Positions 10,827 through 22,190 of a stretch of DNA of 24,780 nt are shown piece after piece. Location of the stretch: contig WTXI01000448.1 of NCBI GenBank assembly GCA_022376515.1, forward strand, positions 1 to 24,780, written 5' to 3'. A program made the translations under genes and the position numbers. Origin of the DNA: Lactifluus volemus. Lineage: Eukaryota; Basidiomycota; Agaricomycetes; Russulales; Russulaceae. The notes beneath the pieces are model-generated. The model ran no database searches. It saw only the letters and a program-made list of their open reading frames with translations, and was not told the origin of the DNA. Numbering within the stretch: the first letter of the stretch is position 1; each line of letters starts with the position of its first letter.

Positions 10827-13800
10827 ATGGAACCAGAATATGGAACTGACCCAGAAGGAGAGAGACAGTCAGCCAACCGACCGACATCCCGGTCTGCTGA
10901 CAAGCCCAAGAGACGCCCCGCCAAGTCCACTGGGACTGGCAGCAGTGTTCATCCCCAACTTCCATCGCCGGACCTCCGTACGTGAACTCTCTTTCTCTCC
11001 GATCAGTCGTCCTCTCACTTTGATCTCACATCCTCTTCCCCATACCCCAGCGGCTCGTCCTTCCCTCATCTCTCACGCACGCGAAGAACCACGACGGTCC
11101 GCCGCCAAGAGGACCGCCCCTGACTCTCATCCTGTCCTCGTACATTCCTTTCCGGCCTCCCAATTCCCAGTCATGAACCCTTCTTATCCATCCAATGCCT
11201 CTCCGTTTCCTCAGTCCCATCCCGCCTATCACCACCATGCCTCTCCTCAGGGACATTCAACCAACGGCGTAAATCCTAGTTCTATGCCCGGACAGAGCCA
11301 TCCAGCTCCCTATGCATATCCCGTGCACCATGGCCCGTACCCTTCTCATCCTTTCCCGCATTACTCTCCGTACCCCCAGCAAATCATGATGTATGCGCCG
11401 CCGCGTCCAACTGCCGCGCACGAGGCGGCTTCTCAGCATCCCTCCACAGTGAACCCGTCACCTGGCCAGATGTCCACCGCCAAGCGTAAGCGCAAGCTAA
11501 CAGATGACGGACAAGAAAGAGACGCAGAGGGTGGAGAGGAGATAGCAGGGCCATCGGGCTCAACTTCCGGTGTGATGGTATCAGGTCAAAGGGCTAGTAC
11601 GCAGCAGTCCTCACTGCCACCAGATGCAAAGAAGCGCACCAAGACCCAAAGGGCCTGCGATAGCTGCCGCAGTCGCAAAATCCGGTCCGTAGGCCTTTCC
11701 TCTCTGGCAGCTATCCGAAATCCCCCCACTTTCCTATCCTCCCCTTGGCTTTTGATGTTCCTCGACTCAAACTCCAGTCTCCACCCGCGTGCTGACCTAG
11801 CCTCCATTCGAACAGATGTGACATCTTAACGGACTCCGATCCTCCGCTGTGCCAACACTGCAAGCAGTACGGGTTTGACTGCACCTTCTTTCTTCCCATT
11901 GCGGAAACTCGATTCAAAAAGAAAAAATTGGAGGAAGAAGCGGCGGCGGCAGCAGCAGCAGCAGCAGAGAAGGCCCGTTTGGAGAATGCAGAACGACGAA
12001 ATTCTTCCACGTCTATTGCTGAGCCCTCGCGGCCTGCTGATGCACGAGTGTATGGTATGACGATGACTCGAGCCGATGAGCCCCATCTGACTTATGGCTT
12101 GTAAACAGGACCAACGTCCGAAACCCACCTACTTCATTCCAGTGCTACGATACCTTCGCGACTGTACGAAAATTACGATGCGCGACATCATCATACGTGG
12201 GAGGTGTCCCAAAGTGGTGATGGACTCATCCAAGTGGTCGAGCCCGCCACCACCGACGTACCACCGACACTGCAAAGGCCTGTTGACATGCGCATCGAGC
12301 GCGATGTGATCGAAAAGTTGATCAACGCCTACTTTACTGAAATCGCTCCCATCCTTCCGGTCATCACTCAAGCCGAGTTCCTTTCTAACCCATCACCTCC
12401 CCCTATATTATTATATTCTATCTGCCTCGTAGCAGCCGCGCGGCGTGAAGTACCGCAGAGCGTGTTCGATTCAATTCGCTACGCCGTCAACACCGTCATC
12501 AAAGCAGATGATGTTCTTTCGACCGCTTCAATCGTCAATGTCCAGAGCTTATTAGTTCTTTGCATGGTAGGGGATTGTCATTCGCAGTTCGTACCCAATG
12601 CTCTGTCTGCTCTGTGGATTCGATTAGGGACCGCGATCAGGATGGTACGTGGGGAGAGGCTGTCAGGACCTCCCAAGCACGCTGACACACTCTGATTCGT
12701 AGGCTCAAGACTTGGGCCTTCATCGCGCAGAAGCGGTCAAACAAAATGTCGAAATGCGTCGCAGGCTGTGGGGAGCATGTCTCATCAGTGACCGATGGTA
12801 ACCCCTCAACTTTCCCTTGTTACGAGTACTTTGGCCTTTCCTGCTCACGCTACCTGTCATAGGGTCAGTCTGTCGTACGGGCACCCATACATGATCGATG
12901 TCAACGATTGTGATGCTCGATTACCTTCCTCTGGTTCTCCTCATGACCTTTACGTGGACGAACTTGTCAGACTCAGCATCCTTCTTGGCCGAGTATTGAA
13001 GACCATCTATAGGTAAAATCCAGCTCGACTCGTTCCTCTCATGAAGACTCATTCGAAAAAAAAATCTAGCCCAGCTGGGCTGATGAACACGACCGACGAG
13101 GCGCTTGCCACGCTACTCGCAGATATTGAGAGCTGGAAAAAGAATCTACATCCAAGTCTACAATTCCGAGGACCTGGGACGCCCGTCGATGCAGGTTCGT
13201 AGTGCGCATGCGACTCCAGATATTGCTCTGACTGGCGGCTGTGCAGGCGTACTCTTCCTACTACACACCTGCGTTTTAATGATCTTTTGGCGGGTCTTCA
13301 TGCGAATCTCATACTCGTGTCCGGAACATTTGAAGTTTGCTCTCACCATCGAGAGGTGGACAAATCTCGTTGAATTAACGGGTGATGCCATTGATTGGCT
13401 GGACCAGAATGACAAATTGTATGACGTATGGATGCTGGTGGCGTACGCAGCGACTTCCTGTGCGCTAGTCCAGGTCGGTGTACTTGTGACGTGGGAACAC
13501 TTTCCTGAGCCGTTTTCATCAGTACCACACGTGGGCACGACGGCAGGACCAAGATGCCGCGGTAAAACTCAAGAAATTACGCGACTGTGTCCGACGATGG
13601 GAAAAGTCGCTCTCACCGGATCACATGTCGGCACGACGGAAGGTTGGCATCACAAAATTTTCAACGAGATGTTGCTCGTTGACATGCCGTCACTCAGACC
13701 ACGGAAATCATCGCATTACTGTACGAGGCAACGCAAGGCCCGCCAGTGCAGTTAGAACGTCCTGCGTTAAACCCTACAAGCAACGTGAAGGCTAATAAAC

Positions 13801-14490
13801 CACCTCCGCTTGGGGGACTGTCATATGAAAAAGACCCGAGCCGACCTGGCGGGGGTGTGTTTATTGTTCACGGCAAAGCTCAGGGGGCATTCCTCAAAGC
13901 TGGACCTGGTGTCATCATTCAGGGTCAGAGTGACGAGGAAGACGAGGGTGAGGTCATGTCCGTGTTGTTCAAGCAGGACAGGCTTACGCGGGGCGTAGAT
14001 GATGCGCCATTGGCAGGGGCGCATGATCACGAGAGCGGGACTCTGTCCGCCCCTGCGCAGGATGGGAACGCGAATGTCAACCCAGTGCTGAATGAAGGCG
14101 GGATGGCTGAGAGTGAGAACGTACATGTGATGAACGTTTTGGACTCTTCACCCGCAACGACGAGAGCACTGGAGCGATTTGCGTTGGCGGACAACAACTG
14201 GTTGGATGGTATCCCTGGACCAGGTGGCATGTTTGATTGGGGTGTGTGCTTCAATTCTTATTCTTGGTTATCACGAGGAGCATCTCGCTTATTAGAATGA
14301 ACTTGCAGGCCAATGGGATGAGTTCTTCTCCAGGATTGGAAATGCACCGAGCAATGGACAAGCATTGGGAGCGAACGTGCTTTCGGCCAGCCAGCCGGGT
14401 GCACAACCTGTCGAGATTACGACAAACGAGCGAGCACGAGAATCGCCAGAGAAGGGTGCATTTCCAATGCAAGCTCAAACTGGAAGTTGA
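10827..14490 (+). CDS. Zn2Cys6 fungal-specific transcription factor
   Basis: Likely sequence-specific RNA polymerase II regulator in the nucleus; target genes unknown. Eleven exons join perfectly to 1000 residues: 10827-10977, 11051-11684, 11816-12054, 12109-12644, 12703-12797, 12863-13012, 13070-13194, 13247-13473, 13523-13642, 13698-14241, 14309-14490. The start at 10827 (GGACCATGG) was chosen for its strong context and because its exon splices in frame. Residues 50-250 are Ser/Pro/His-rich with a KRKRK nuclear signal. The zinc cluster is at 253-284 (Cys253, 256, 263, 274, 277, 284), split by an intron after Arg262. A basic linker and nine alanines (304-312) follow, then the middle homology domain from about 400 (YFTEIAPILPV, LLVLCMVGDCHSQFVPNALS, AQDLGLHRAE, RRRLWGACLISDRW) to about 680. 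The C-terminal 250 residues are low-complexity. Similar factors exist across basidiomycetes; I assign no specific orthologue. Confidence 0.93.
11940..11966 (+). repeat. Trinucleotide repeat coding nine alanines
   Basis: Three GCG then six GCA codons sit between an EEE run and EKARLENAE in the zinc-cluster factor, directly after its basic linker. The run of identical GCA units could vary in length by slippage. The mix of two codons suggests expansion from the GCA side. Confidence 0.85.
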
Positions 14491-14847
14491 ACTCGGGAGT
14501 TGTCAGGCCATTCACGTTTGTGCTCCTTGTGCTGTGATTAGAAGGATTTCTAATTCAATTGGCTTTGAGCGTTGGATCTGCCATTGGTGTCTAATTGGAG
14601 TGCAATTTAGAATGTAACATGGTGCTAAAACAATGAATTATTTTACGTACTCGAAGAAAAGGCACATGTTAGGCTAGGGCCAGGCCATGGTAATGGTATG
14701 GCAGCATGGCATGACAAGCGACAACGAGATCGCTTAATGCCTCGGCTCTTTTCAAGCGGCGGGTGGTACAGTACTTTATGGTGACCGGCTCTTCCATTCT
14801 CATTCCTTCTCTTTCTTTCCTTCTTTCCCTTTTATCTTCTAATAACT
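14491..14847 (+). promoter_or_regulatory. Intergenic region with pyrimidine tract before the LIM gene
   Basis: 357 bases without a gene. The last 55 bases before the LIM start codon (about 14790-14845) are almost all C and T on the + strand, broken only by a few A and G. Such CT-rich blocks are common at fungal transcription starts. Short GGCATGG repeats occur around 14680-14715. Nothing else stands out. Confidence 0.45.
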
Positions 14848-17418
14848 ATGGCTCAGCTTGCTTCTAATCCTCTAAAACATGACTTACACTTGTCACAAAT
14901 CCTTCCAACCGTTAAATGTTCTTCTTGTAACTACCCCGTTCCACTTGATAAGCTCTGCGATCATCTCTGCCAACCTCCTTCTCATCCCATGCCGCCCTCC
15001 ATGAATACAGCCCGTCGCAACCCAGGGGACACGCGTTTCCCAATAGCGATAGCACCCGTGGATCATCCGGTCCTCCGCCGTCAAGAAAGCGAGCGCCTCA
15101 GGAGGGCTAACCCCAATCCGGTGGTGCCTTCCAGGGGTCCAAATCTTGTTGCGCCTTTAAGAAAGGACGTTCGTAGTCCAGGACCACCAAACGCGGTTAT
15201 GCCCCCCTCTCGCATGCAAAGCCCATTCACACCCACGCGCGCACCATCAGCACGCCAACCGACCCCGCGACAATCCGAGAACTGGCCCGATGTTATCCCA
15301 GGAGGCAGATTTCGCACCCAGTCGAATGCGCCCCTCCGACCGACTCCCGCCGACGCTCGCTCTCGTTCACATTCACAGGGTCGTCCTCCTCCGCCCTCTG
15401 TTCTCGCCCAGCGTTCGCCAAGTGTTAATCGTCCACGTCCTGTAGGAGTCCCCGCTGATCCCGGTCATCATCTCGTTCGATCCCTCACCTCTCCCACTCA
15501 TTCCACCCATTCCTTCGTGGAACCTCAGATCGACACTCAGTCAGGTGGCATGGCAGGTATGGCAGGCGTAGGCCGTAGAGGCTTTGCGGCCGCTGCTCGC
15601 GCGGCTATGTTTGTTGCACCTCCTCCCATGCCTCGTTTACACCCATCGGCGCCAATGTCTCCTCCACCACCTGCTCTATGGAATCCTGCTTCGTCTTCTT
15701 CTGGTCAAGTTATGGATCGTAACCGAGTCGATGCGCCTCCTTTGGCAATTTTGAACCCTCCCACTGGTAAGTTGCAATTCATTCATTTTATGCACGGTTG
15801 CCACTTCTTTTTGGCGCCTCGTGGTTTCCCCACTGTCGTCATCTTTAATCATGAGGCTTACCTTCCTCGCAGCGCCACAGCCGCCCTATTCGCTTTCTCT
15901 CTCTCCATCTCCCATCTCGCCTCCCTCGCATTCTTCTCAAGACTCTTGGCTCTCCTCGAATAATCCACAGTCTCATTCTCCGGCCTCATCCGTAACGCTC
16001 CAACCTCACCGGCATAGGGGCAGTGCAGACTCGGGATCCTCGTCCATACCATTCCCTGTCAAGCCGTCCGAGCCTTCCAGGCCTTCCATAGCATCTGGAC
16101 CCTTGACCCCCACTTCTCCCACTGCTCGATCCTTTTCTTCGTCCGACGACAGGTCCTCGCAGAAAAAGGCCCTAGTCACCGGAGATAACGTCAAGGTTGT
16201 CACCCAGGATGACATGCATTCTTCTTCTTTCCTAGGCCGCACCGCAGATGATGACGATGGATCTGAACCCGGCGGGCTTGCGTACGCCGACGGCGATGAT
16301 TCGGACGACGACGCACTTATTATGCGTGGCATGGGTCATACTCCCGCCCAATTACACCATAGTCCGTCCGCCTCGTCTGCTTACTCGGACGATCTGCCAC
16401 AGGCCGACCAAGTTTCTGCGGAGGATAGCTTAGATAGAGCAATGGCTGCACTTCTGCTATCACCGACCTCTACGGATGAAGTTTTGTCACCATCGTCATC
16501 TACCAGGGCCTTGCTTCGCGCGTCAAAACCCCCGATGCGCTCATTGACGTCACATGCGCAACGTGATTCTTCTACACTGGGAGGCACCATCGGCCGACGG
16601 GGAGCCACGATCTCCGGTGCAATCGGTGGTAGTAGCCCAGCTGAAAAGTCGAGGAAGGACAGACTGTCGGAAGAGTCGAGCACGAGCGGGCTTGCCAAGC
16701 ATCGCGATTTAAAGTGCAGACGGTGCACTAACGTCATTGAGGACCAGAGATGGATTCGCGTGGAGGGTGGAGGCGTGTTGTGCGACAAGTGCTGGAAGAG
16801 CATGTACTTGCCAAAGGTATTAGAGACCGGCCAATTCTTGTCTTGATATTCTGTATAACCCAATTCCGCAGTGCCGCCGGTGCAACTTGGCCATAGAGAA
16901 GCAGGCCGTGTCATCCTCGGACGGGCAACTCAAAGGGAAATACCACCGTGAGTGCTTCAACTGCCACAGATGCCACGTTAGTCCTCTTCTGCCTTTTCTC
17001 TGAGGTGTGCAGGCTTACCGGTAGACGCGACACACAGAAACCTTTTCCTGACAAGACATTCTACGTCTTCGACGGTAAACCGTTCTGCGACTATCACTAC
17101 CACGAAGCGAACAACTCTTTATGTGCCGCACCGGACTGCGGACAGCCCATCGAGGGTCCCTGTGCAGTCTTACACGCAGGCGAGCGGTATCACCCTGACC
17201 ACCTTACTTGTGACTATGAAGACGAAGGGAGCGGGAAGAGATGCCATGAACGCCTCGTTGATTATTGGGAGATCGAAGGACGCCTGCTCTGTGATCGACA
17301 CGTCCGCGTGGTCGAACAGGACCTGATGGGTGCCGATTTGCATGGCGGTGGAATCGGCGCAGATTTGAGAGCGATGAAGCGCAAGACACAGTTCATCGAT
17401 ATCGCAGGACTGCGGTAG
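14848..17418 (+). CDS. Paxillin-like LIM-domain protein
   Basis: Probable cytoskeletal or cell-polarity scaffold; LIM domains bind protein partners through paired zinc fingers. Exons 14848-15766, 15873-16816, 16872-16976 and 17038-17418 join in frame to 782 residues. Residues 24-41 hold a small Cys/His motif (CSSCNYPVPLDKLCDHLC). The next 540 residues are Ser/Pro/Arg-rich and likely disordered, with acidic Asp runs near residue 440. The C-terminal part from about 587 carries tandem LIM-type cysteine patterns: CRRCTNVI..CDKCW, then CRRCNLAI..HRECFNCHRC, KPFPDKTFYVFDGKPFCDYHY and CAAPDCGQPI..HPDHLTCDY, ending in LLCDRH. No RhoGAP or kinase domain follows, which sets it apart from Lrg1/Rga-type LIM proteins and favours a Pxl1-like protein. 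The 3' end faces the SAC gene with 421 bases between stops. Confidence 0.85.
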
Positions 17419-17839
17419 TTCACGATCTGGGTGGGTTCCCCGTCGCTCTTCTCCTGGTAACTCTGGCTTACGTTTCCGCAGGAGTGGCAAGTCATATAAC
17501 ACATTCTACTGCTACGACTTGACATTTCGATCCATCTATTTATCTCTTGTATTCAGGTCATTCCCTGTTTTTTAATGGTGCATAAGGAAATCGGGATTTT
17601 CGATTAAATTGTAACCGGGATTTACCCACTTCTATACCAACCGCCCTTTCCCTGCTCTATTTATCCGTCATACCACCTAACTATTATCGACATATACCCT
17701 TTGGCTGGCAGTACATCACGAGATACCTTTATTTTCTGGGCTTCGTGGTGGAGACGATCGTGTATTATTATAGATATAGATAGTCCAACCAGATCTATCT
17801 GTGAACACCTAGTCATGGGCAAAACTCTTTCCAACTTTC
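17419..17839. other. Convergent intergenic region
   Basis: 421 bases lie between the stop codons of the LIM gene (+) and the SAC gene (-) and must hold both 3' ends. Both strands are AT-rich around 17560-17620. I see no gene and no strong hairpin. Confidence 0.6.
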
Positions 17840-20800
17840 TCAGCTGCCGAGCCAAAGCAACCTCTTGACGCCATATTCCATCTTTGCATACATACTTGTC
17901 ATTTTCTGCGCCTCGGCCAAGCTGGATCATCCGCCCCAAAAGTCAGCGACGAGGGAGGAGGAAAATGCACGAAAATACAAACCTGACGACATCTCCCACT
18001 CGCACGGATGGCACAGCATCGTCTTTGCTAGTCTTGGCCTCCGTGCACGCGCAGACAATAGTGTCCACCATGAGATCGACGGCCTCACGGCACGTGCTAG
18101 CCCCAGCCAGCTCATTCGGCGCCGCCGACTCGACGATGAACGTACTGCCGTCGGCCCGACGCATGCGCGCAGGGTCTATCGGAAGAGCCTTGAACGCAGC
18201 GAAGCTCGTCACGTCGTCGCTTCCTGTAACCGTTTCTTGGGACGGGGATGGGGACGAGGGAGGCGGCACGGCATCCGAGAGTATGCGCGAAAGGCGGGAA
18301 GAGGTGCTGGATGCTCGCGAGAGCGATGCTGGGCGCTGCTTTGTGGGTGATGATGTCGGCAATGTGGAAGGTGCAGAGATTGAGCATGTTCGCCCTGGAG
18401 ATATGCTTGAACGAGGAGAGAGGGCGCTGCGCCTTGTTGGTGATGTGCTAGACTGGCTGGTAAACCTGCTGGTCTTGCCTGGGGACGTGCTAGGCCCGGT
18501 GGGAAAGGTCGGAAGGTCAATACTATTGCGCATGGAGTAGCTCGTCACGCGCGTGTGCTGGCGTACGTTGCGCCACTCAATGATGAATCCTGCATTTTGG
18601 ATGGGATCACGAGATGCTTCCTCTAAGGGGGAGACTATATATGCGCCTGCGTCACAAGTGAGCGGGGTTAACATGATTTAAAGATAGTGGAGAACCTTTG
18701 GTAATAGAGACAATGTCATGAAGCGGTATACGAGTAGAAATCTTCACTTTTTCTAGGTTGTAATCATAACTCTGGGAGCGTGTGAGCATTGGGATGGAAC
18801 TACTACAATGGGCCTAAACTCACTATGATATAGAAAGCGATAGCAGACTATAGGAAAATCAGGAGGACAAGCCAGGAAACCAATGAAGTCGACAGACCAG
18901 CAGTAACACCTTCTCTTCAAACTTCTCCCCGAGTCTCGTACTTAGTGCGGTAGGAGAGAACAAGGTCCATCCTGACAATAACCTCTCTCCATCTTCCAGG
19001 ACACGTGAGACACATGTTGCAATAGCTTCGGTTCGAATATTCGACAAACGAATGAGGTCGCGGGGATCAGTCGATTGCAACTTCAATAAGAACTCTGAAA
19101 AAACCGATAGTGTGCGGAACCCAGCATGTAGTCGATAACAGCCTGACAAAACCAGTCGCTGAAAGTTGAAGTGTACACTCTGAGAGCAAAAATCAGAAAA
19201 GTAGTAAACCTGGTCGGTTACCAACCTTGCCAGCGAGTTTATCCCATCATGTAACAAACCTCCGAGATCACGCTTCCCTGTTCTGGCGAGTGCAAAGGGT
19301 TGAGAATTGAGAGGACGATCAAGTAGTTGGGAATGGCGTTACTACCTTGTGAAGTCGCCCTATCAAAGCACCATCAGCAACTACAGGGAAGTGACGATCT
19401 ATCACTGACCTTGAGAGCCGAGGTTCCTGCGCTATCCTTGGGATGAGCCCGGACAAATAGCCAAGGGAATTACACATACTAAGATCGGCTAATAGCATCT
19501 CCGTTGTTTGCCCATACTGGATATATGATTAACCAAATGAGTACAGATACTTCGCCCTCATACCATCATTGAAAGCAACATCCATTTCGGTGTGTATGTG
19601 ATCAGATGGATTTATATCGCCAGCGCGAGCAACTGCGGTTTGGACGCGCCGAGCAAACGCGGACTGCTTTATCGTGAGCTCTCAAATACTAATAACCTGG
19701 CTGATATCACCGACCTGCACGACGTTCGTACGATCTAGACAATCGATGCAATTTACCCGGAACAAGCCTTGTTGTCGGGACAGCATACGCTGATCGGATA
19801 TCCACAGGAACCTGGATCAAGGGGTTGGTCTCAGTGTAAATGATAAACTCTACGCTCACCCCTGGGACTCAAATGACCGCTCAAGTGGGTGACAAGTTTC
19901 GAGATATTCTCATATCTGTACACATTGAGGTTTCCACCCGAAAAATATGAAATGTACGACGCACTTCATCCCCTTGGTCTCTGCGTGAAAGTCGTATTGG
20001 CAATATCTCCCACAACGTCAGTGCACACCGGTGGTACAGTTCGCATGACACGTACTCGACATCTGGCAGTGTCACTTCTTCGACATATTTGCGGTACGCA
20101 TCAGTAATCACACCTTCTCTGCCATGCTGTTCTGCTAGGTTCACGATGATCTGCAACCCTGAAATGACTCTATGTAGTGGTCATAAACGAGGTACATACG
20201 TGGGGTCCATAAGTGGGAAGCGTCCGCTGGAAATGGCGGTGAGTGCTTTGAGATTTTGCTCATGCGTCGCGTCTGGAGACAATTGAGGCGGGGTTTTAGG
20301 CCAGCACTCGACTGCGTCCAAAACAACGGAACTACGAAGGTAAGCGGCGGCGTAAACTCTAAGCCATGTCACTTACTGGACCCCCTGATTTGGACGTAGC
20401 TAAAAACGTTCGTGACATTCTCTCGCTAAGAGCTAGAATCAGTATGTTTTTTTAGCAGTTTGAGATACATACGTCCACTCGGGCGATAGTCTCCGTCTCA
20501 ACGAAATTGGCTACGTGGGCTTCATCATCTATGCCCCGACGCTGATAGCGAAGACCAGCCCGATCCGAGAGCGCCGGGACATTATGATATACTCTACATG
20601 GGTGTGTCTTCAGGGTCCGGAAGGCCTGGATCCTGGGGAATAGAAAACGAGGAGACCTGGAAAAGCCTTGCACGAGTGGCAGTATGTACGAGTGTAACTA
20701 GTAAGTTAGGATAAGAAAGGGTCGCGCTCCGGGAGGGTAAATAGTTACTCCGGCTTCAATGAACGGCTTCGAGAGGTGTTCATTCCACCAAAATTGCCTA

Positions 20801-22126
20801 TCCACCCGACGCCATAATGGAAGGGTCGGTGAAGGCTCTGCCAAAACATTGACGTTCTCGCCATCAGCTACGGACATGGCCGACGGCTCTAGGGCATTAA
20901 GTTCCGCGAGCAGGACATTTTGTCTCTGCGTCTTGGCAATCTGTTCCTGTTTGTGTTGCAAAGAGTGCGTTATGTCTGGAACCACACTGTTGAGCAAAAC
21001 TACTACAATATATGCGTGTCATCTTACCAAATCGTATGCAAAATACATCTCTCCTCTGGAAAACTCCTTGACAGTCTGACGAACGATTTTCGCTTCTAGC
21101 TCGGTGTACTTCGCCTTAATTGTGGCAGGCGGAGGAGCCGCGGTCTCGATAATTTCACTCATACTTGCTGGGGTTCAGGCATACCCTCATGGATCAAAGC
21201 ATCTAAAGGCTCGACGTCAAGAGGAGACCCGACAGCGTCGGTCTTGATACTATTCTTTCTGGAGACGCCGTTCCAGAACGATAAACGCTTTACCAAAGCC
21301 TTTGCAACAGGAGCCCCGGCGAATTCAGATGATGAAGAAGTAACAGAGGAGGCTACTGAAGCAGGAGATGGTGACCTATCGAACGTGGAGAAGCCGTCAG
21401 CAGCCAAGGGGTCATCACTTTGATTTCATGGTCGTCGCGAATTTGACACGATTTTCTCTTTCCCCGGTATCAGCACTGCGCTGCTCCCGGAAAGGGCTCA
21501 CGAGAAGGGACGGGCGGCGGGCCTTTACGACATTATTTCGCGCAAGGGTGCTGGTGACAGATGTGGCTTCTTGAACCCCGCTTAGTGGTATGGCTGTGAC
21601 TTCTTTGATCGCATATATTTTACGGCTTTCATCGAGAACTGAACCAACCTGAGCCGAGCATCGAGCATACAAGAACAAGCAAGCTTACTGTGTCCACGTC
21701 CAACCTGGACGTAATAACGAGGAGATACGATCCTGTACACAAAGTTATGTAGTTGAGCAATGGAAGAGAGGGGACGAGGTACCAACCAGCGAATAGTTCA
21801 AGAATCCCAACGATGCCGTATACGATCACGGCCGCTGCCCAGTTGGTGTCCGTATTCTGTACTGCTCCTTGGAACTCCACAATCTCTGGTACCTTCCCCC
21901 AAGTAATGCGAACATAGTGGCTGTCTGATTCTCCTTGGAAAGGTGTATGTGGTCTTAAAAAAGCCCTTCTTGGGTAGGCAAGACGGCGATGTGTTCGTGT
22001 GGCCGAGGGTGGGGGATAGGAGGAACAACAAACTTCGGCGGTAAAGTAGGTGTCTTGTCATTGTTGACGGACAGGACCCCAACGGAAGGGGGATTTGGAC
22101 GACTTGGAGAAAAACAGGCGTTTCAT
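17840..22126 (-). CDS. SAC-domain phosphoinositide phosphatase with C-terminal hSac2 domain, frame broken by many single-base gaps
   Basis: Removes phosphate from membrane inositol lipids. About 21 exons: 22126-21787, 21732-21689, 21648-21028, 20975-20749, 20697-20473, 20425-20377, 20331-20200, 20150-20056, 20006-19965, 19915-19860, 19811-19715, 19663-19564, 19516-19480, 19431-19410, 19359-19346, 19282-19226, 19179-18898, 18847-18824, 18771-18696, 18646-17983, 17921-17840. Expected length is about 1,080-1,100 residues. SAC landmarks appear in order: VYGIVGIL, LPLWRRVDRQFWWNE, YVQIRGS, WTQSS, IIVNLAEQHG, YDFHAETKGM, catalytic CIDCLDRT (19750-19727), WANNGDAIS, GTSALK, TRTGKR. The hSac2-type part follows (LLSGWTLFSP, SYDYNLEKV, GAYIVSPLEEASRDPIQNAGF), ending in MEYGVKRLLWLG. 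The 3' part is clean. From about 19,100 upward roughly eleven single bases are missing. The start (MKRLFF..) is also frame-uncertain. Confidence 0.85.
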
Positions 22127-22190
22127 GGGGTAAGATACGCAGCGAGCGCCTTTAACCCATCACCCATATCAGGAAACGCCCGAGGGTGTT

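Noticed and set aside
11940..11966. CRISPR-like or satellite repeat
   Set aside because: Short GCN run within a continuous coding frame; it encodes polyalanine.
16381..16914. 177-codon minus-strand open frame
   Set aside because: Antisense to the LIM gene exon that encodes zinc-binding cysteines and splices in frame; no domain content.
17884..18540. 218-codon open frame on the + strand
   Set aside because: Lies antisense to the clean hSac2-type exon of the SAC gene (18646-17983), whose protein has family motifs; the + frame has none.
19098..21962. Programmed ribosomal frameshifting in the SAC gene
   Set aside because: About eleven shifts in one mRNA, without a shared slippery heptamer or stimulatory structure, is not credible; base loss explains it more simply.
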